Shown piece after piece: positions 46,247-57,635 of a stretch of 64,000 nucleotides of DNA. Source of the stretch: Karstenula rhodostoma CBS 690.94 (lineage: Eukaryota; Ascomycota; Dothideomycetes; Pleosporales; Didymosphaeriaceae); NCBI GenBank assembly GCA_010093485.1, contig MU001509.1, positions 676,256 through 740,255 of the forward strand, written 5' to 3'. Numbering within the stretch: the stretch's first letter is position 1; each line of letters starts with the position of its first letter. Both the position numbers and the translations under genes were made by a program. The notes beneath the pieces are model-generated. The model was not told the DNA's origin and ran no database searches. It worked only from the letters and a program-made list of their open reading frames with translations.

Positions 46247-46970
46247 ATGACTTGACGATTGATGTAACGAGCAATGAAATGCAATGGGTCGGTAGTGTTC
46301 TATATGAACCTACCGGGGTTCAATAGACAAAAGCAGAAATGTTAGATTCATGGATTACTGGGTTGGACAACTTCATACCGGCCACACGAGTAAGAGAAAG
46401 TGCATCAGAATCCTTGGCTTTTGTTCGCGGCTATGACTATTCGATGCCAGGATTAGAGCGGGCAAGCTTGTAGGGCAGATGGTTGCTTAGTCGTACTCAC
46501 TAGAATTATGATAAACCATCGCGGTCGTACAAATGGGTCCCAATGAACCAGCATGGAATGTCGGCTCCCCAATAAACGGTCTAACAGGCGTCGAGAGGTG
46601 GCGCACAGGAGCTGGGTCGTAAGTACGGCAGATGAGAGGGGTCGGAAGTGTGCGTGATCTGGTAGTACTTGACAGGTAATGAAAGAGGGTGTCGAGGCGA
46701 ATAAGCCTGCTGGAGGCGGAACATAAGGCAACCCCGCCTGTTCTATCTGTAAACAGTGCCAAGCAGTAGGGCAGTGTTTTACAATGTTGCGCATGACCAG
46801 TACCAACACGTCTTTGGGGTGGCAATGGGCGGCGGGATCGCCATTGTAGTGTTGATGATCTCTGTACGTCATCGCCCCTCCATTCCTGATTGGGACATCA
46901 GGCAACAACCATCCTGAACATAGTGCGTTGCCTGCAGCATTGCGACCAAGCATCTCTCGCGGAAGTCACA
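46247..46970. other. Intergenic region, nothing recognised
   Basis: Holds the 3' end of the secreted-protein gene and the promoter of the WD40 gene. An open frame joins the WD40 frame from 46890, but the better-context ATG is at 46971. Nothing else was recognised. Confidence 0.5.
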
Positions 46971-48809
46971 ATGGCTACTCGGAGTCACACGCAAAAGGAT
47001 TTCTTGTTGGGTTACGAGTTCCCACTGCATCCTCTGCAGGACTTCGCTTTGAACGGCACTCTGGCGTCACACGCGCCTGAACACCCGAAGGAGTGGGGCC
47101 AAGAGAAGGATGGATTTGATTTCTGGAAAGATTTCGAACAGCATTTTGGCAGCAAATCACCAAAGGGTGATGGCGAGAGTGTTAGTACTGTTGCCAAGTT
47201 ATATGAAACCTTACTCGGAAGATCAAGCCCGCTGATGGTTGAGCAGGTTCACAGGAGCATTGCTGCCGCCGTAAGCCCCGACAGCAAGCTGCTCGCTATC
47301 AGCTCAGCGTATCCCAGGGAGGGAATCTTGATCTACGACGTCGTGACAAAAGAACTGCGCCAGGTTCTTGAAGGCTGCGGTACATTGGCCTTCAAGCCCC
47401 CAGCGGCGAAATATAATGTGGAGACTGAAGGACAAGCTGCGACTGCTGATGCCGGAGGAAAACCAGCATACACCCTGATCAGCAATATCTCCACAAGCGA
47501 GCCGCGCCCACAGCCATACACCGGGCTCATACTGTGGGAGCTTGACCACAACGGACGGCTGTTCGTGGAAGAAGAACCCATCGACCCTGCCGCCATCGCC
47601 ACGAAAGCCATCGAAGCTATCGTACCTGAGTTGGAGTCGGAGCACGAATGGACGCGAGCCTTCGTGGACGCTTCCAGCCTGCACGCAGATTTCGTCAGAG
47701 CGTTGGAGAAGACGTCCGTCGACCATCGCAGGAGAAACAACACGGTGATCCAGGATGCGCAAATACCCAGTTTTGTCCAGAGCCCGTTTAGCTGCGACGG
47801 TCACTCGATGGTGTATGTCACCAACAATCGAACCACGCAGCACGGCATGCGCGACCCAGAGGATCTCCCACATGTGGTTGTGTACGACGTCGATGCAGGT
47901 CGGGAAGTCCATCACTTCAGCGGGCATACCGACATGGTGGCGTGGTTTGGCTTCAGCCCTGATGGTCGACACGTTGCATCTGTGTCCTGGGACGGAACAC
48001 TACGCATGAGTTCGATTGAAACCCGGGGAGTAGAATGGGCAACGGAGAGCTCTGGTGGGCAGAGCTGGAGCGGCGCCTTCTCGCCCGACTCGAAACATGT
48101 TATATGGAGCTCTCGCAGCGGGAAAGAGATAAAAGTTCACGAGGTCGCTGATGGGAAGGTCCTGTCTATCTTTCCTGAAACGGTGGCGAACTGGTGCCGC
48201 TACTTCTCGTGGCATCCAACCGAACCGCAGGTTGCTCTGTGCGCCGACAAAACAGTGTATGTTTGGCGGCCGTTTGACGGCCCAGAGGGCGTCGTGGTGC
48301 AGCGTATGGTTATAGACGGCGGCGACCGTTTCCCCCGGATGGCGCAAATACAGAATGCATCCTGGATGGAAGATGGACGGCTATTGGCTCTGGGAATATC
48401 AGATAGGACGACCTTGGTGTATGACACGTTGACGAACGCGAAGGAGGTCTTCAAACGACAGAGGGGTGTAGATGCTGCCCACATCAGGTCGGGCTTCTTT
48501 GAGCTGCCCAAGGGAGAGGAGGGGAAGTCGGCTTATCTGAGTGTCGATGGAGACGGCAAGGTAAGGTACTGGGATAGGAGCGTCGCGCCGCTGCCGGATG
48601 CACAGTCTGAACGAGAGAGCCCGGTTGAAGCGTCGTGGTCGGAGAGCCGTTCCGAGCAAGGCAGGGAGACTCCAAAGAATGGGAAATATGTGGCTGTCTG
48701 GAGTAAGATCAGAGAGCAGATTGGGGGTACGAGGAAGGGAAAAGAAACAAGCGACCAAGAGAGGGAAGCCTGGGCGCAGCAGGGTACCAGTATCTGGACT
48801 GCTGAGTAG
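46971..48809 (+). CDS. WD40-repeat-like protein, intronless
   Basis: A single exon of 612 residues. I start it at MATRSHTQ because cacaATGG is a good context; upstream in-frame codons have no conserved look. From about residue 110 the sequence shows beta-propeller blades: AAAVSPDSKLLAISS, HFSGHTDMVAWFGFSPDGRHV with ASVSWDGTLRM, SGAFSPDSKHVIWSS, and WHPTEPQVALCADKTVYVW. WD40 propellers are scaffolds for protein complexes; partners are unknown. The C-terminal 70 residues are charged and probably disordered. I cannot name an orthologue. Confidence 0.85.
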   Translation: MATRSHTQKDFLLGYEFPLHPLQDFALNGTLASHAPEHPKEWGQEKDGFDFWKDFEQHFGSKSPKGDGESVSTVAKLYETLLGRSSPLMVEQVHRSIAAAVSPDSKLLAISSAYPREGILIYDVVTKELRQVLEGCGTLAFKPPAAKYNVETEGQAATADAGGKPAYTLISNISTSEPRPQPYTGLILWELDHNGRLFVEEEPIDPAAIATKAIEAIVPELESEHEWTRAFVDASSLHADFVRALEKTSVDHRRRNNTVIQDAQIPSFVQSPFSCDGHSMVYVTNNRTTQHGMRDPEDLPHVVVYDVDAGREVHHFSGHTDMVAWFGFSPDGRHVASVSWDGTLRMSSIETRGVEWATESSGGQSWSGAFSPDSKHVIWSSRSGKEIKVHEVADGKVLSIFPETVANWCRYFSWHPTEPQVALCADKTVYVWRPFDGPEGVVVQRMVIDGGDRFPRMAQIQNASWMEDGRLLALGISDRTTLVYDTLTNAKEVFKRQRGVDAAHIRSGFFELPKGEEGKSAYLSVDGDGKVRYWDRSVAPLPDAQSERESPVEASWSESRSEQGRETPKNGKYVAVWSKIREQIGGTRKGKETSDQEREAWAQQGTSIWTAE

Positions 48810-50275
48810 TACGAACCGTTGAACCAATGTCGAGTCGGTCACGTGTTCTCGATTCGTCTTGCGAACAATACATGTGGCTCAGCGAGTGAGATGCGCCAAG
48901 CCTTTATCTGTGTAATGCAGATAATGCTGACAGCTGCATGTACGAGAACAAGATCTGGAAGAGCTTGCTCGCTTCAGGCTAGCGTGCTGCTTATCCACGT
49001 GCGATAAACGCACGGACCGGGCCATGTTTTGTCTGCGGTGAAAGGTCCGAAGAAGGGTTTCAAACCTCCAAAGTCCGAGATAGCATCCGTTTTTCACATT
49101 TCCATCCAAGGCATCGCGTGCGGAGACTATTCGCATCTTCCGGAGCGGATTGTCTCTCCGACGGGGCGGCTGATGACGTGATTCGAGCGTGAGTGCATGG
49201 ACGCTCACGACCTCACGGTCGGGTATATGATGGCTTCCATGTCACGAAAGGTGGTGATTTGTCGAGTGGTGACAAAGCGGCATCATGTGCGACACTGGAC
49301 GACGACGGCAATGCCTCAGCAACAAGTCGATGGACCAAGCTTGGCTGAGCTTGCAGGATGGTAGCGTCTTGGACTTTACCGGGGAACAGACTTCGGTGTT
49401 GGCAGTGCAAGGGTGCGCCAGGAAATGCATCCTTGGACGCATCTACGATGGACCGTCCCTGAACTGAACTGATCTTTTCCTCTTTCTTTCCCGCCCCTTG
49501 TTTCTCCTGTCCATCACTGCTGTTTCCGCCTCTGTGTCATCTGCTTCCAACACGGCCAACCCACCGGCACGGGACGACGCAGGTTTACGTGGAACTGACG
49601 GTGCCAAGCACTCCCGCCGGTTGCCAAGACGCCCCGTCCCGGGCTAACTCGTTGCATCGAATGGCAAGCGAACTGGCTGGTCATGCCGAGCAATCTCGAC
49701 TCGCGCTGGGCAGTCCCATTCGCACACGGTACGGGCATCGTGGTCCCCGTGGTCCCCGTACCCACCAGAGACAAAGAGTGCAAGTGTTGTCGACATGGAG
49801 GGTCTAGAACGGACATCCAGTTGCCCATCCTCACCCACGACACCATCAGACGTGTGGTAGGCTGCTCCATTTAGGGTGCAGCTACCGCGTCTGCAAACGA
49901 CGGTGCCCGCGGGGACCACATCGCGTAGCTTGTCCGAGCCAACACACGCGGTGACTCAGATGGCGCGCGTGCAGCCATTGGGAAACCTTCGCTGGTACCA
50001 GTACGTGTTGTTCAGCACAGCCCCAAAGCCGCCCAGCCCGCTTCCACGGCGCATGCCCAGCCTTAGTTTGTCGCCATCGCCTGGCTCAATGCAGATGGCG
50101 CTAAAACCCCGCCTTTCACACCAGTATACACCTGTATACACCTGTCCCCACCCAGCACGTTACCATCCCCCTTTCTCATAAATCTGCTATCCGCCACCCA
50201 AAACCGCCCACTTTTACCACATTCACCATAAACATCCCTCAGACACACGACCAACACAGAGACACGGTCATCATC
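48810..50275. other. Intergenic region, nothing recognised
   Basis: About 1.5 kb with only short overlapping open frames. The last 200 bp upstream of 50276 is CA-rich, like a fungal promoter or 5' UTR. No RNA gene or repeat was recognised. Confidence 0.5.
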
Positions 50276-51277
50276 ATGGCTACGTCACTAGCATCTCCAA
50301 CCAAACAGACGCCACTGTCTACCGAGAAGCGTGTTACTTTCTCCAAAGAACAGCCAGAAGTCATCCCACAGCCCTCAAAACGACGCCAATCCTCTGTAAA
50401 TCAGCGGCCGTCATGGAGCAATGTTTTTCTTCTTCGCGATTCAAAAGTGCGCGATGACGTCGCAGCAAGGAGTAGGAGCCTGTCGCCGGGGCCGTCGATA
50501 TTGAAAGAAGTCAGCGCCTTCAAGTCGGATGTGACAGATGCAGAGCTGAAGCAAGACGAACACGGAGTCGAGAGGAAGGTCCACATCAGCCCGTTGTGGG
50601 AGAAGAATCTCAAGCGGCTGCCACGAGGCCGTCAGAAGACCAACGCCCTGCCCATCCCCCAAGCGAAGGTGTCACGCAACGCCAGCCCCAGACCTTTCAG
50701 TCCCGAGGACGCAAGCCCGCGACATGTCAGCCCAACGACTATGTCTGCCCGACACGCAAGCCCGCGGGAAAGCACCTTCGACAAGTCTGCCTCCGACCAC
50801 TCCATCGTCGTGCACCCGCCATCACCGCCCGAGTCAGAGGACGACGACGAAGACGTCATCGAAGAGGAATCCGACGACTCGCCACGGCACTCGCGAAACT
50901 CGTCCATCGAAGGCGTCGAGGCGACGCACAACCGCTTCCGCAACATGAAGATCGACATCGACGGCTCGTCGCACGCCCACCGCCACGAGAAGCGCAAAGA
51001 CTCGGGCGACACCCCCCGCAAGGACTCCCAGGACTCCCGCAAAGACTCGCAGGACTGGCGCGAGTCCCGCAAATCCTCGTACGGCTCCCGCAGAGGCTCG
51101 CAGGCCTCCCGCAAGGACTCGGACCCGAGCGACAAAGACACCGACCGCCCGCCTCCTCCGCATCGCCGCTCGTCCAGCGCAGACCAGGCCGAGATGTGGC
51201 TGCGAAGGTCGTCCATCTACGGCGTGCGCTCCAAGGCGCCGCGGCTGCCTACGCGGCTGGGCAGTCTGAGGGCGTGA
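50276..51277 (+). CDS. Disordered Ser/Arg/Asp-rich protein with KDS repeats
   Basis: A single exon of 333 residues beginning MATSLASPTKQTPL. Almost the whole chain is low complexity. There are ASPRP, ASPRH and VSPTT repeats near residues 140-165, an acidic patch (ESEDDDEDVIEEESDD), then repeated RKDSQDSRKDSQDW and SRRGSQASRKDSD units, ideal substrates for basophilic and SR-type kinases. Signal peptide and membrane segments are absent. No enzymatic domain is seen. GC content and third-position GC are higher than in its neighbours within the repeat region. Function unknown; regulated phosphorylation is inference. Confidence 0.8.
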   Translation: MATSLASPTKQTPLSTEKRVTFSKEQPEVIPQPSKRRQSSVNQRPSWSNVFLLRDSKVRDDVAARSRSLSPGPSILKEVSAFKSDVTDAELKQDEHGVERKVHISPLWEKNLKRLPRGRQKTNALPIPQAKVSRNASPRPFSPEDASPRHVSPTTMSARHASPRESTFDKSASDHSIVVHPPSPPESEDDDEDVIEEESDDSPRHSRNSSIEGVEATHNRFRNMKIDIDGSSHAHRHEKRKDSGDTPRKDSQDSRKDSQDWRESRKSSYGSRRGSQASRKDSDPSDKDTDRPPPPHRRSSSADQAEMWLRRSSIYGVRSKAPRLPTRLGSLRA

Positions 51278-53116
51278 CGTAACAGCACTCCCATCCATGA
51301 CCGTTTTTCCTTTTTTTCTACTGGTGCTACGGCAGCCAATGTACTCTAGCTTTTCGAGGGGTTCGATCAAAATGTACTATAGCGATGCATCCTGCACGCG
51401 CGGGGGAGGGAGCGCATCCACGAATTTACGACCATGTTACGATTTTCTCTTCTCAGCGGGGGTTCAAGTTAGCTTAGATAGCTAGCGAGCTGGCGACGGC
51501 ACACATGTGAATGCACACAATGACGCTCGAACGGATACCTGCGATTGTGTCTCGTGATGTGATGTGGTATGGGCATCCAGCGACCCCAACACCCTGCACT
51601 CCTGCGCACCTCTCACCACGCAGCCCGCAACCCCACCAGCCACAAGCCACACCCCACACCCACCCTTTCACGAGCAATTCAGCCGCCACACGCAAAGCGC
51701 CGGCATCAGCCAAATCCAAATCTGTTGAGCAGCAGCTGCGCACGAGATGCCGCTTCCGTCGCGTCGTGCGTCGAGGTGATTTAACGCATCCGCATCCGCA
51801 TCTATCTCCCAGCACAGCCTCCCCGCCTCGGTGCCCAGCTGCGTGGCCTCGGTAGTGCTTCTGCGATGTTATCCCATTCCGGCGAAGTGCCTTGGATAAA
51901 ACAATTTGCGTGCGAGTGGGGAATAGATGTATGGAAGTATGGATGGAACGAAGTGTGTATTGAGGTTGAGGTTGAGGTTGAGGTTGAGGTTGTGGTACCC
52001 GCGGCAGAGAGAGTCCATGCGGGCGGGTATGATGTAGGAAGCTCCCACCATTTTGCGTGATTTAACCACCCCTCTGGCTGGTGGCTTGGTGTGGGCTGTG
52101 CAGCGGGGGGATGAATTGGGCAGGAGGGGAAGCTAGCAGAGCAGAGTAGGTAGGAGGACTTGTTTCTTGGAGTGGTCGTCTGCTTTGGGATGGTAGCTAG
52201 CGTAGGAAGGGCCGGGTGGAGTGGGGACGTGCAGCTTGCTTGCGTAGCGACGTCTGCGTGGTTTGTTTTGTTGCTTGGTACGGGCTGTGCAGCAGCAGCG
52301 TTGGAAACGACGGAGAGGAGATGCGGGGTGTGGAGGCGGTCGCTGGTCCGAGGGCGTGGTTTTCTGGCTTTGATCGGCGCCGTGGTGTGGGATGGGTCGG
52401 CTCTTCGTCACGTTCGTTTTGGGGTATATGGGAAGTTGGACATGGAGGGGGATGTGGATCCCTGCGGTACGAGCGGAGCGGTAGGCTACGTTTCTTGGTG
52501 TGTGTTATGTGTGTGAGAACCATCATAGGGCTATATGTTGAAGTGGAAGTACGGCACTAATGTATTGTTCGGCTAACTGACTCTTGTCGAATCGGCAATG
52601 GGACTACGAAGAACAAAGGTCTTCGGGTCTTGAATGCCAGGATTAAAGGGAGACGTATTTCTATATGGGTTGGGAGGTGTCGGGAGCTATGATGATGGAT
52701 AATGAGGAGGTGATGGTGAGAAGTCAAATGCCATAGGCACGTCATCCATTCCAGCAAGTATACCTTCTCATACAAATGAGCTTGTGTGTAAAAAGCATGT
52801 CATCAAATCTCGAGCAACCTTTCCGCAGAAGAAAACCTGCACTCTCCGCAACGCTCATTCGCAGACTCGTCATAATCGTCATGCATCCAACGCATCGATG
52901 CCCTACTGCACCTCAGCAGTTTCGAACTCCCTCCGTGTCGTGATTCACCTCATCCCATGCCAAAAGCTCCAAATCAGAGTCTGGAAATCGTACCCATCGC
53001 AATCATTGCCCCATCGCGCTTTTATACCACATCCGACACCTCCATCCTTTGTTCATACTATCATCCACATCACTCCACACCCTCACACCCTATCGTGTCT
53101 CCATCCTCCCCAACCC
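51278..53116. other. Intergenic region between convergent genes
   Basis: About 1.8 kb containing the two 3' UTRs and a short hexamer repeat at 51962-51991. Long open frames at its right end run antisense into the 783-residue protein gene and are shadows of it. Nothing else was recognised. Confidence 0.5.
51962..51991 (+). repeat. Hexanucleotide microsatellite (GAGGTT)5
   Basis: Five exact tandem copies of GAGGTT are present in a non-coding region. The unit is not the fungal telomere repeat. It is useful as a polymorphic marker only. Confidence 0.9.
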
Positions 53117-55468
53117 TCACTGCCCCTCGCTTTCCCGCCTCTTAGCCAGCAAATCACTAATCCGCTGCCCACTCGGCGTGAAGACGCGTCCGGCGCGCGC
53201 CTCATTCTCCAAATGCGCATCGATCTGCTTATCCAGCTTCCCCACCATCTCCTTGCTGGGCGTGCGAACAGCGCCGCGGTCCAGCGCCTTCAAGCCACCC
53301 TTGCCGCGCGGAAGAGGTGTGCGCGGGGCGGCCGTCGCGAGGGCGCGGATCTTAGGGTTCTTGAAGGGGGAAATTTGTTTCTTAGCCTGGTGGGCAGAAG
53401 GTTTGGATTTGGGCTGAGGGACTGAGGGTGAGCCCGGGGGCGTGTACGACTCTTGCTCCGTCTCGTTCGGTTTTGGCTTCTCCTTCTTCGCGCTGGTGGC
53501 CGTGGATCGCATGAAGCCCAGCCCGCCTTTCAAGCGGTCCCGCGTTGTCTTGACCGGCGTCTTCGCGACTGCCTCCCCGCTTGCCTGGACCGAGGGCTCC
53601 TTCTCTGTCGGCACGCTGTTCCACTCCTCGACTTGCTTCGCGATATCCTCCGCGCTCGCAAACCCCACGGTCTCGCCCTTCTTCTCGGATGCGCGTGCGT
53701 AGCGGGCACGATGTGAGGCCATGGCTGGGACGCGGGTGGGCGTCATGTCTACGTCGAAGGGGGATGTGCGTGGGGCTTGGGGGATGGTACCGGGTGACCT
53801 AAGCGGCGGTTTGAGCTTTGTAGGGGAGGGGCGAGGCAGGCGCGAATGAGATGGTGACTGAGCGCCTGCCTTGTCCGCTGATCGCAGGGTAAGTGGTGCG
53901 GGTGCTGCCTGCTTCGAGCGTGGTGAAGGCTTGGTGAGGATGCTTTGTTTTGCGGCTGCCATGCGCTCCTTCAGGTTGAAACGAGGCGTATTGCCGACGT
54001 TCGTTGCGTCTGTCGCGAGAGGGAGGTCCGGGGGGCTTATACCGTTTGTGCTGGAGCCCTGCCAACGTGTGATGGCGGGACTAATAGGCGCAGCTGTGTA
54101 GCCGTTGCCGAGCGATCGTCGGAGGCTGCTGCGTATGTCGTTCATGTCTGCTTCTATGGCCGCCATGATAGCTGGAGGAGTGCCGGTGGGTGTACGAGGA
54201 ATACTAGCGAACGACACTCGCCGCCGTGTTGAATTCTTCTGTGCTTCAGGTTGTTCCGCAGAATGTTTGCTTACTCCATCAAGTGCTCCATTGGTTGAAC
54301 CTTTGGTCACCGGTGCGATCGCCTGTTTCGTGAGGGAGCTACTTTTGAACTTCGGCTTCGCAATCACGCCAACCAGGGATTGAGGATGCATCTCAGAATT
54401 CCGTCGTGCCTTGTCTAGGACTGTCGGACTGGCGAACGTCTTCTCCGGCGCTTCGTCGAATGAGCTCGAGCTTATTTGCACTATAGTCCGGCTCGAATAC
54501 CTCAGCATCTCGCCGAAGTTTGTTGCCACCAACTGCTTTTTCGGTAGTACCGCAATTGCTTCCACCCCCATGACATTCGACTCTTGTGGAAACTCCATAG
54601 ATGCTGGTGAAGGGGAGGGGCCATCCACACCCGTTCCACGTTCACCTTCATGCGAATCGTTTTCCTTCGCCTGAGCACCGACACCACCACCCTCCGACGT
54701 CCAAGGCGATTTCAACTGCACGCCTATCCATACATCTTCCTTCGTAACTTCAACAGTCGGCGTGCCAGCATGCACGCCATTCGTCTTCGTCAGCCTCACC
54801 GAGTTGCGCTTCTTGTGGCTTCGCGGGGTGGCATACGCCGGAGTCGGCTCCGCTCCGTTCACGCCATTCGCGGTACCGTGCTTCTCCGGACTCGCAGCGC
54901 GCGTCCTCAACAGCTCCTTTCGCGGATTCGCGGATTTTGCTGGGCTGCTGCCTCGTTTGGGGCTGTTTTGCTTGGAGGGGGCATCTGCGAGTGCAAACTT
55001 CTTCCCCGGGGTAGAGGTCTTGGACTTGCTCGGAGTAGCGCCGCTGTCTTTCTTCGGCACGATCTTGCTCTCGGGTAGCTCGATTGTGTATCGGAAGCTT
55101 GTTGGCGTTGTCTCGAAGTGTTCGTTCTTTCCTGGGGCTGGTGTTCGCTTGAGCGGGCTCGAAGGACGACTGGGTGGGCGGCTTCCTGGAGTCTTGACTG
55201 GGCTCGACGGGCGGCTCCGTTGTATCTTGATGGGGGTTGAGGGTAGATTCGTTAAATTGATGTTATTCGAACCTTTCGCATGACCGCTCGAGGGCGCAGG
55301 CGCAGAGCCGAGGGGAAACTTCTTCGCAGAGCTCGACTGCTGACTCTCCGTTTGTGTTGACAGCTTCACGGGAGAGCGGGGTTGGTGTGTATCTTCAGCA
55401 TCGAGTGCTGCAGGCGTATCGCACCTCTCTGTCTCGCCAACAACACTTTCTTTGTCGTAGTAGTCCAT
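53117..55468 (-). CDS. 783-residue disordered protein rich in S/T-P motifs
   Basis: A single long exon. I start it at the ATG at 55466-55468 (MDYYDKES). The N-terminal third is packed with SPVK, SSPVKTPGS, SSPLKRTP and SPKRGSS motifs, typical proline-directed (CDK or MAPK) phosphorylation sites next to basic residues. A short conserved-looking helix, MAAIEADMNDIRSSLRRSL, lies near the middle. Basic KKEKPK blocks follow. The C-terminus contains VGKLDKQIDAHLENEARAGR and QRISDLLAKRRES, which look helical. No known domain is recognised. Basic/proline character suggests a nuclear or microtubule-associated protein, but this is inference. Confidence 0.8.
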   Translation of the reverse strand: MDYYDKESVVGETERCDTPAALDAEDTHQPRSPVKLSTQTESQQSSSAKKFPLGSAPAPSSGHAKGSNNINLTNLPSTPIKIQRSRPSSPVKTPGSRPPSRPSSPLKRTPAPGKNEHFETTPTSFRYTIELPESKIVPKKDSGATPSKSKTSTPGKKFALADAPSKQNSPKRGSSPAKSANPRKELLRTRAASPEKHGTANGVNGAEPTPAYATPRSHKKRNSVRLTKTNGVHAGTPTVEVTKEDVWIGVQLKSPWTSEGGGVGAQAKENDSHEGERGTGVDGPSPSPASMEFPQESNVMGVEAIAVLPKKQLVATNFGEMLRYSSRTIVQISSSSFDEAPEKTFASPTVLDKARRNSEMHPQSLVGVIAKPKFKSSSLTKQAIAPVTKGSTNGALDGVSKHSAEQPEAQKNSTRRRVSFASIPRTPTGTPPAIMAAIEADMNDIRSSLRRSLGNGYTAAPISPAITRWQGSSTNGISPPDLPLATDATNVGNTPRFNLKERMAAAKQSILTKPSPRSKQAAPAPLTLRSADKAGAQSPSHSRLPRPSPTKLKPPLRSPGTIPQAPRTSPFDVDMTPTRVPAMASHRARYARASEKKGETVGFASAEDIAKQVEEWNSVPTEKEPSVQASGEAVAKTPVKTTRDRLKGGLGFMRSTATSAKKEKPKPNETEQESYTPPGSPSVPQPKSKPSAHQAKKQISPFKNPKIRALATAAPRTPLPRGKGGLKALDRGAVRTPSKEMVGKLDKQIDAHLENEARAGRVFTPSGQRISDLLAKRRESEGQ

Positions 55469-56030
55469 TGTGGCGTCCCGCGCTCCGGAATGGGGAAGCG
55501 TCCTCACAACAGCAGGAATTGAAGGGACCAGTGTTGACGGCGCGGGAAATGCAGGCTGCCCCGCACTATTGATATCGATGGCGCGGAAGCCCGTAGCGTT
55601 TAGTGTCCGAATTCAGCGGGACAAAGCGTTAGTGAATGAACGACGTCATGTGATGAAAAGTCGTTGAGGGCGCAAGTTTCAACCAAATGGTCCCAAACAG
55701 TATCACGTCCGTTGATGTGTCTGTAAAGAGGCCTACTTTTCGACCTTCGAGTATTGCGAGGAAGGTATTTAGCGGGCGCGCGACGGGCTTGTGTTACAAA
55801 CAATGCCGTGGGACAGTGGTACCAATAATAGACGGATGCAAAATTTTGCTTCAGAATGCTGTAGAGATTACTATTTATCTCGCAACGCAAGCAACGCTGG
55901 AATCGTCTCGATAATCCCTACCTAGACATCGTAAGCCATACGTTCACGATCAACAAGATCAGGTCGAGACCAAGAAATGGCCGTATCTACAACGCTTCAC
56001 ATATGCACATCAAGATCCAGCCCTCTGCGC
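55469..56030. other. Intergenic region, nothing recognised
   Basis: Lies between the start of the 783-residue protein gene and the stop of the isocitrate dehydrogenase gene. Nothing beyond promoter and 3' UTR is expected. Confidence 0.5.
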
Positions 56031-57635
56031 CTATAGTTTCTCCTTCAAGCTAGATTTAAGTCTCCGCTCAACGGCATCCAAGTACTCGTTCGTCGTCACG
56101 TATGCGCTCCTCTCCTTCTTGCCGGACGCAAGCGCCAAGTCCTTGGTCATGATGCCGTCAATGTTAACAGCGTCCACGCACGCCTTCTCGAGCTGCTCCG
56201 CGAAGGTGACGAGATCGGGTGTGCCATCGAGCTCACCGCGCTTGGAGAGACCCTGTGTCCATGCGTAGATAGAGGCAATGGGGTTGGTGGAAGTCTCCTT
56301 GCCCTTCTGGTGTTCGCGGTAGTGGCGGGTGACGGTGCCGTGCGCAGCTTCAGCCTCGAAGGTCTTGCCGTCGGGGGTGATGAGAACCGAGGTCATGAGA
56401 CCGAGGGAACCGAAACCCTGGGCGACAATGTCGGACTGGACGTCTCCGTCGTAGTCTAGGATGGTTAGGATATCTTGCTGTTTGCGGATTGCATTGACTC
56501 ACTCTTCAAGGCGATAACGTAACCACCCTCGCTCTTGATCATCTGCGCAACCATGTCGTCGATGAGACGGTGCTCGTACCAGATGCCCTTGGCCTCGAAT
56601 TCCTTCCTGTACTGCTTTTCGTAGATGTCCTGGAACACATCCTTGAATTTGCCGTCGTACGCCTTCAAGATGGTGTTCTTGGTGCTCATGTACAGCGGCA
56701 GCTTCTTGTCGAGCGCAAGCTTGAACGAAGCGTGTGCGAAACCAGCGATGGACTCAGAGGTGTTGTACTGGGTCTGAGCGACACCCCCGCCCTCGGGAAA
56801 GTCGTAGACCTTGATCACCTCGGGCTTGCCGCCCTTGGGAGTGTATACCATCTCGAGGGTGCCTTCGCCGGGGATAACGCGGTCCTTTGCGCGGTACTGG
56901 TCGCCGAAAGCGTGACGGCCGATGATGATGGGCTGCTTCCAGCCGGGTACGAGGCGGGGAATGGCGGGGATGACGATGGGTGCGCGGAAGACGGTCCCTC
57001 CTCTGCATGCGGTCAGTAATGCGCTCCCTCTCGTGTGCGAGCGGAGGTCTTACAGGTGGTTTCGAATGGTGCCATTGGGCGACAGCCACACTATTGCATT
57101 GTGAGTATTGCCCTTGCAATCAAGGTTCAGTGCTGTACATACTCTTCTTGAGCTTGAACTCCTCGACACGCTGCTCATCGGGGGTGATGGTGGCGCACTT
57201 GACACCAACCGAGTACTTCTTGATGGCCTCTGCGGCATCCAGCGTGACCTTGTCGTTAGTCTCGTCGCGGTAGGGCAGGCCCAGGTCGTAGTACTTGAGG
57301 TCGATGTCGAGGTAGGGGTGAATGAAGCGGTCCTTGATCTCCTGCCAGATGATGCGCGTCATCTCGTCGCCATCGAGCTCGACGACGGGGTTCTTGACCT
57401 TGATCTTCTTGATGCTTGAGGACGCCATCCTGCGCTGCTGTGCAATGTCGACGCTGCGTGTAGCGACAATAGGTGTGTACAGAGCAAGCCTGGGGCTCGA
57501 TGTGCTGGTTCGGAGAGCGGAGGCCGGTCTCGCAGCGTGCTGGAGGGCGAGAGTCCTAGTTGCGAAGCCACGTGAAAGTCGCGGCAGAGGTGCTGCAGCG
57601 CGAAAAGCTGGCGTCGAGGCTCTCATGGTTGCCAT
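56031..57635 (-). CDS. idpA: Isocitrate dehydrogenase [NADP], mitochondrial, with internal cytosolic start
   Basis: The enzyme oxidises isocitrate to 2-oxoglutarate with NADP. Exons are 57143-57635, 57054-57090, 56503-57002 and 56031-56455, giving 484 residues. Exon 2 is only 37 nt. Family motifs are complete: [69 protein letters not shown] and [12 protein letters not shown]. The N-terminal 70 residues are rich in Arg, Ala and Ser with no acidic residues before VATRSVD, a classical mitochondrial presequence. The next in-frame ATG opens [11 protein letters not shown], immediately before the catalytic fold, and could yield a cytosolic form. The C-terminus (KEKL) is not a standard peroxisomal signal. 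Confidence 0.95.

Noticed and set aside
51962..51991. Telomeric or CRISPR-like repeat
   Set aside because: The hexamer is GAGGTT with no spacers and is not the TTAGGG unit; a plain microsatellite.
52784..53425. 213-codon open frame on the plus strand
   Set aside because: It is low-complexity Pro/His/Ser sequence overlapping the 3' end of the 783-residue protein gene; no motif.
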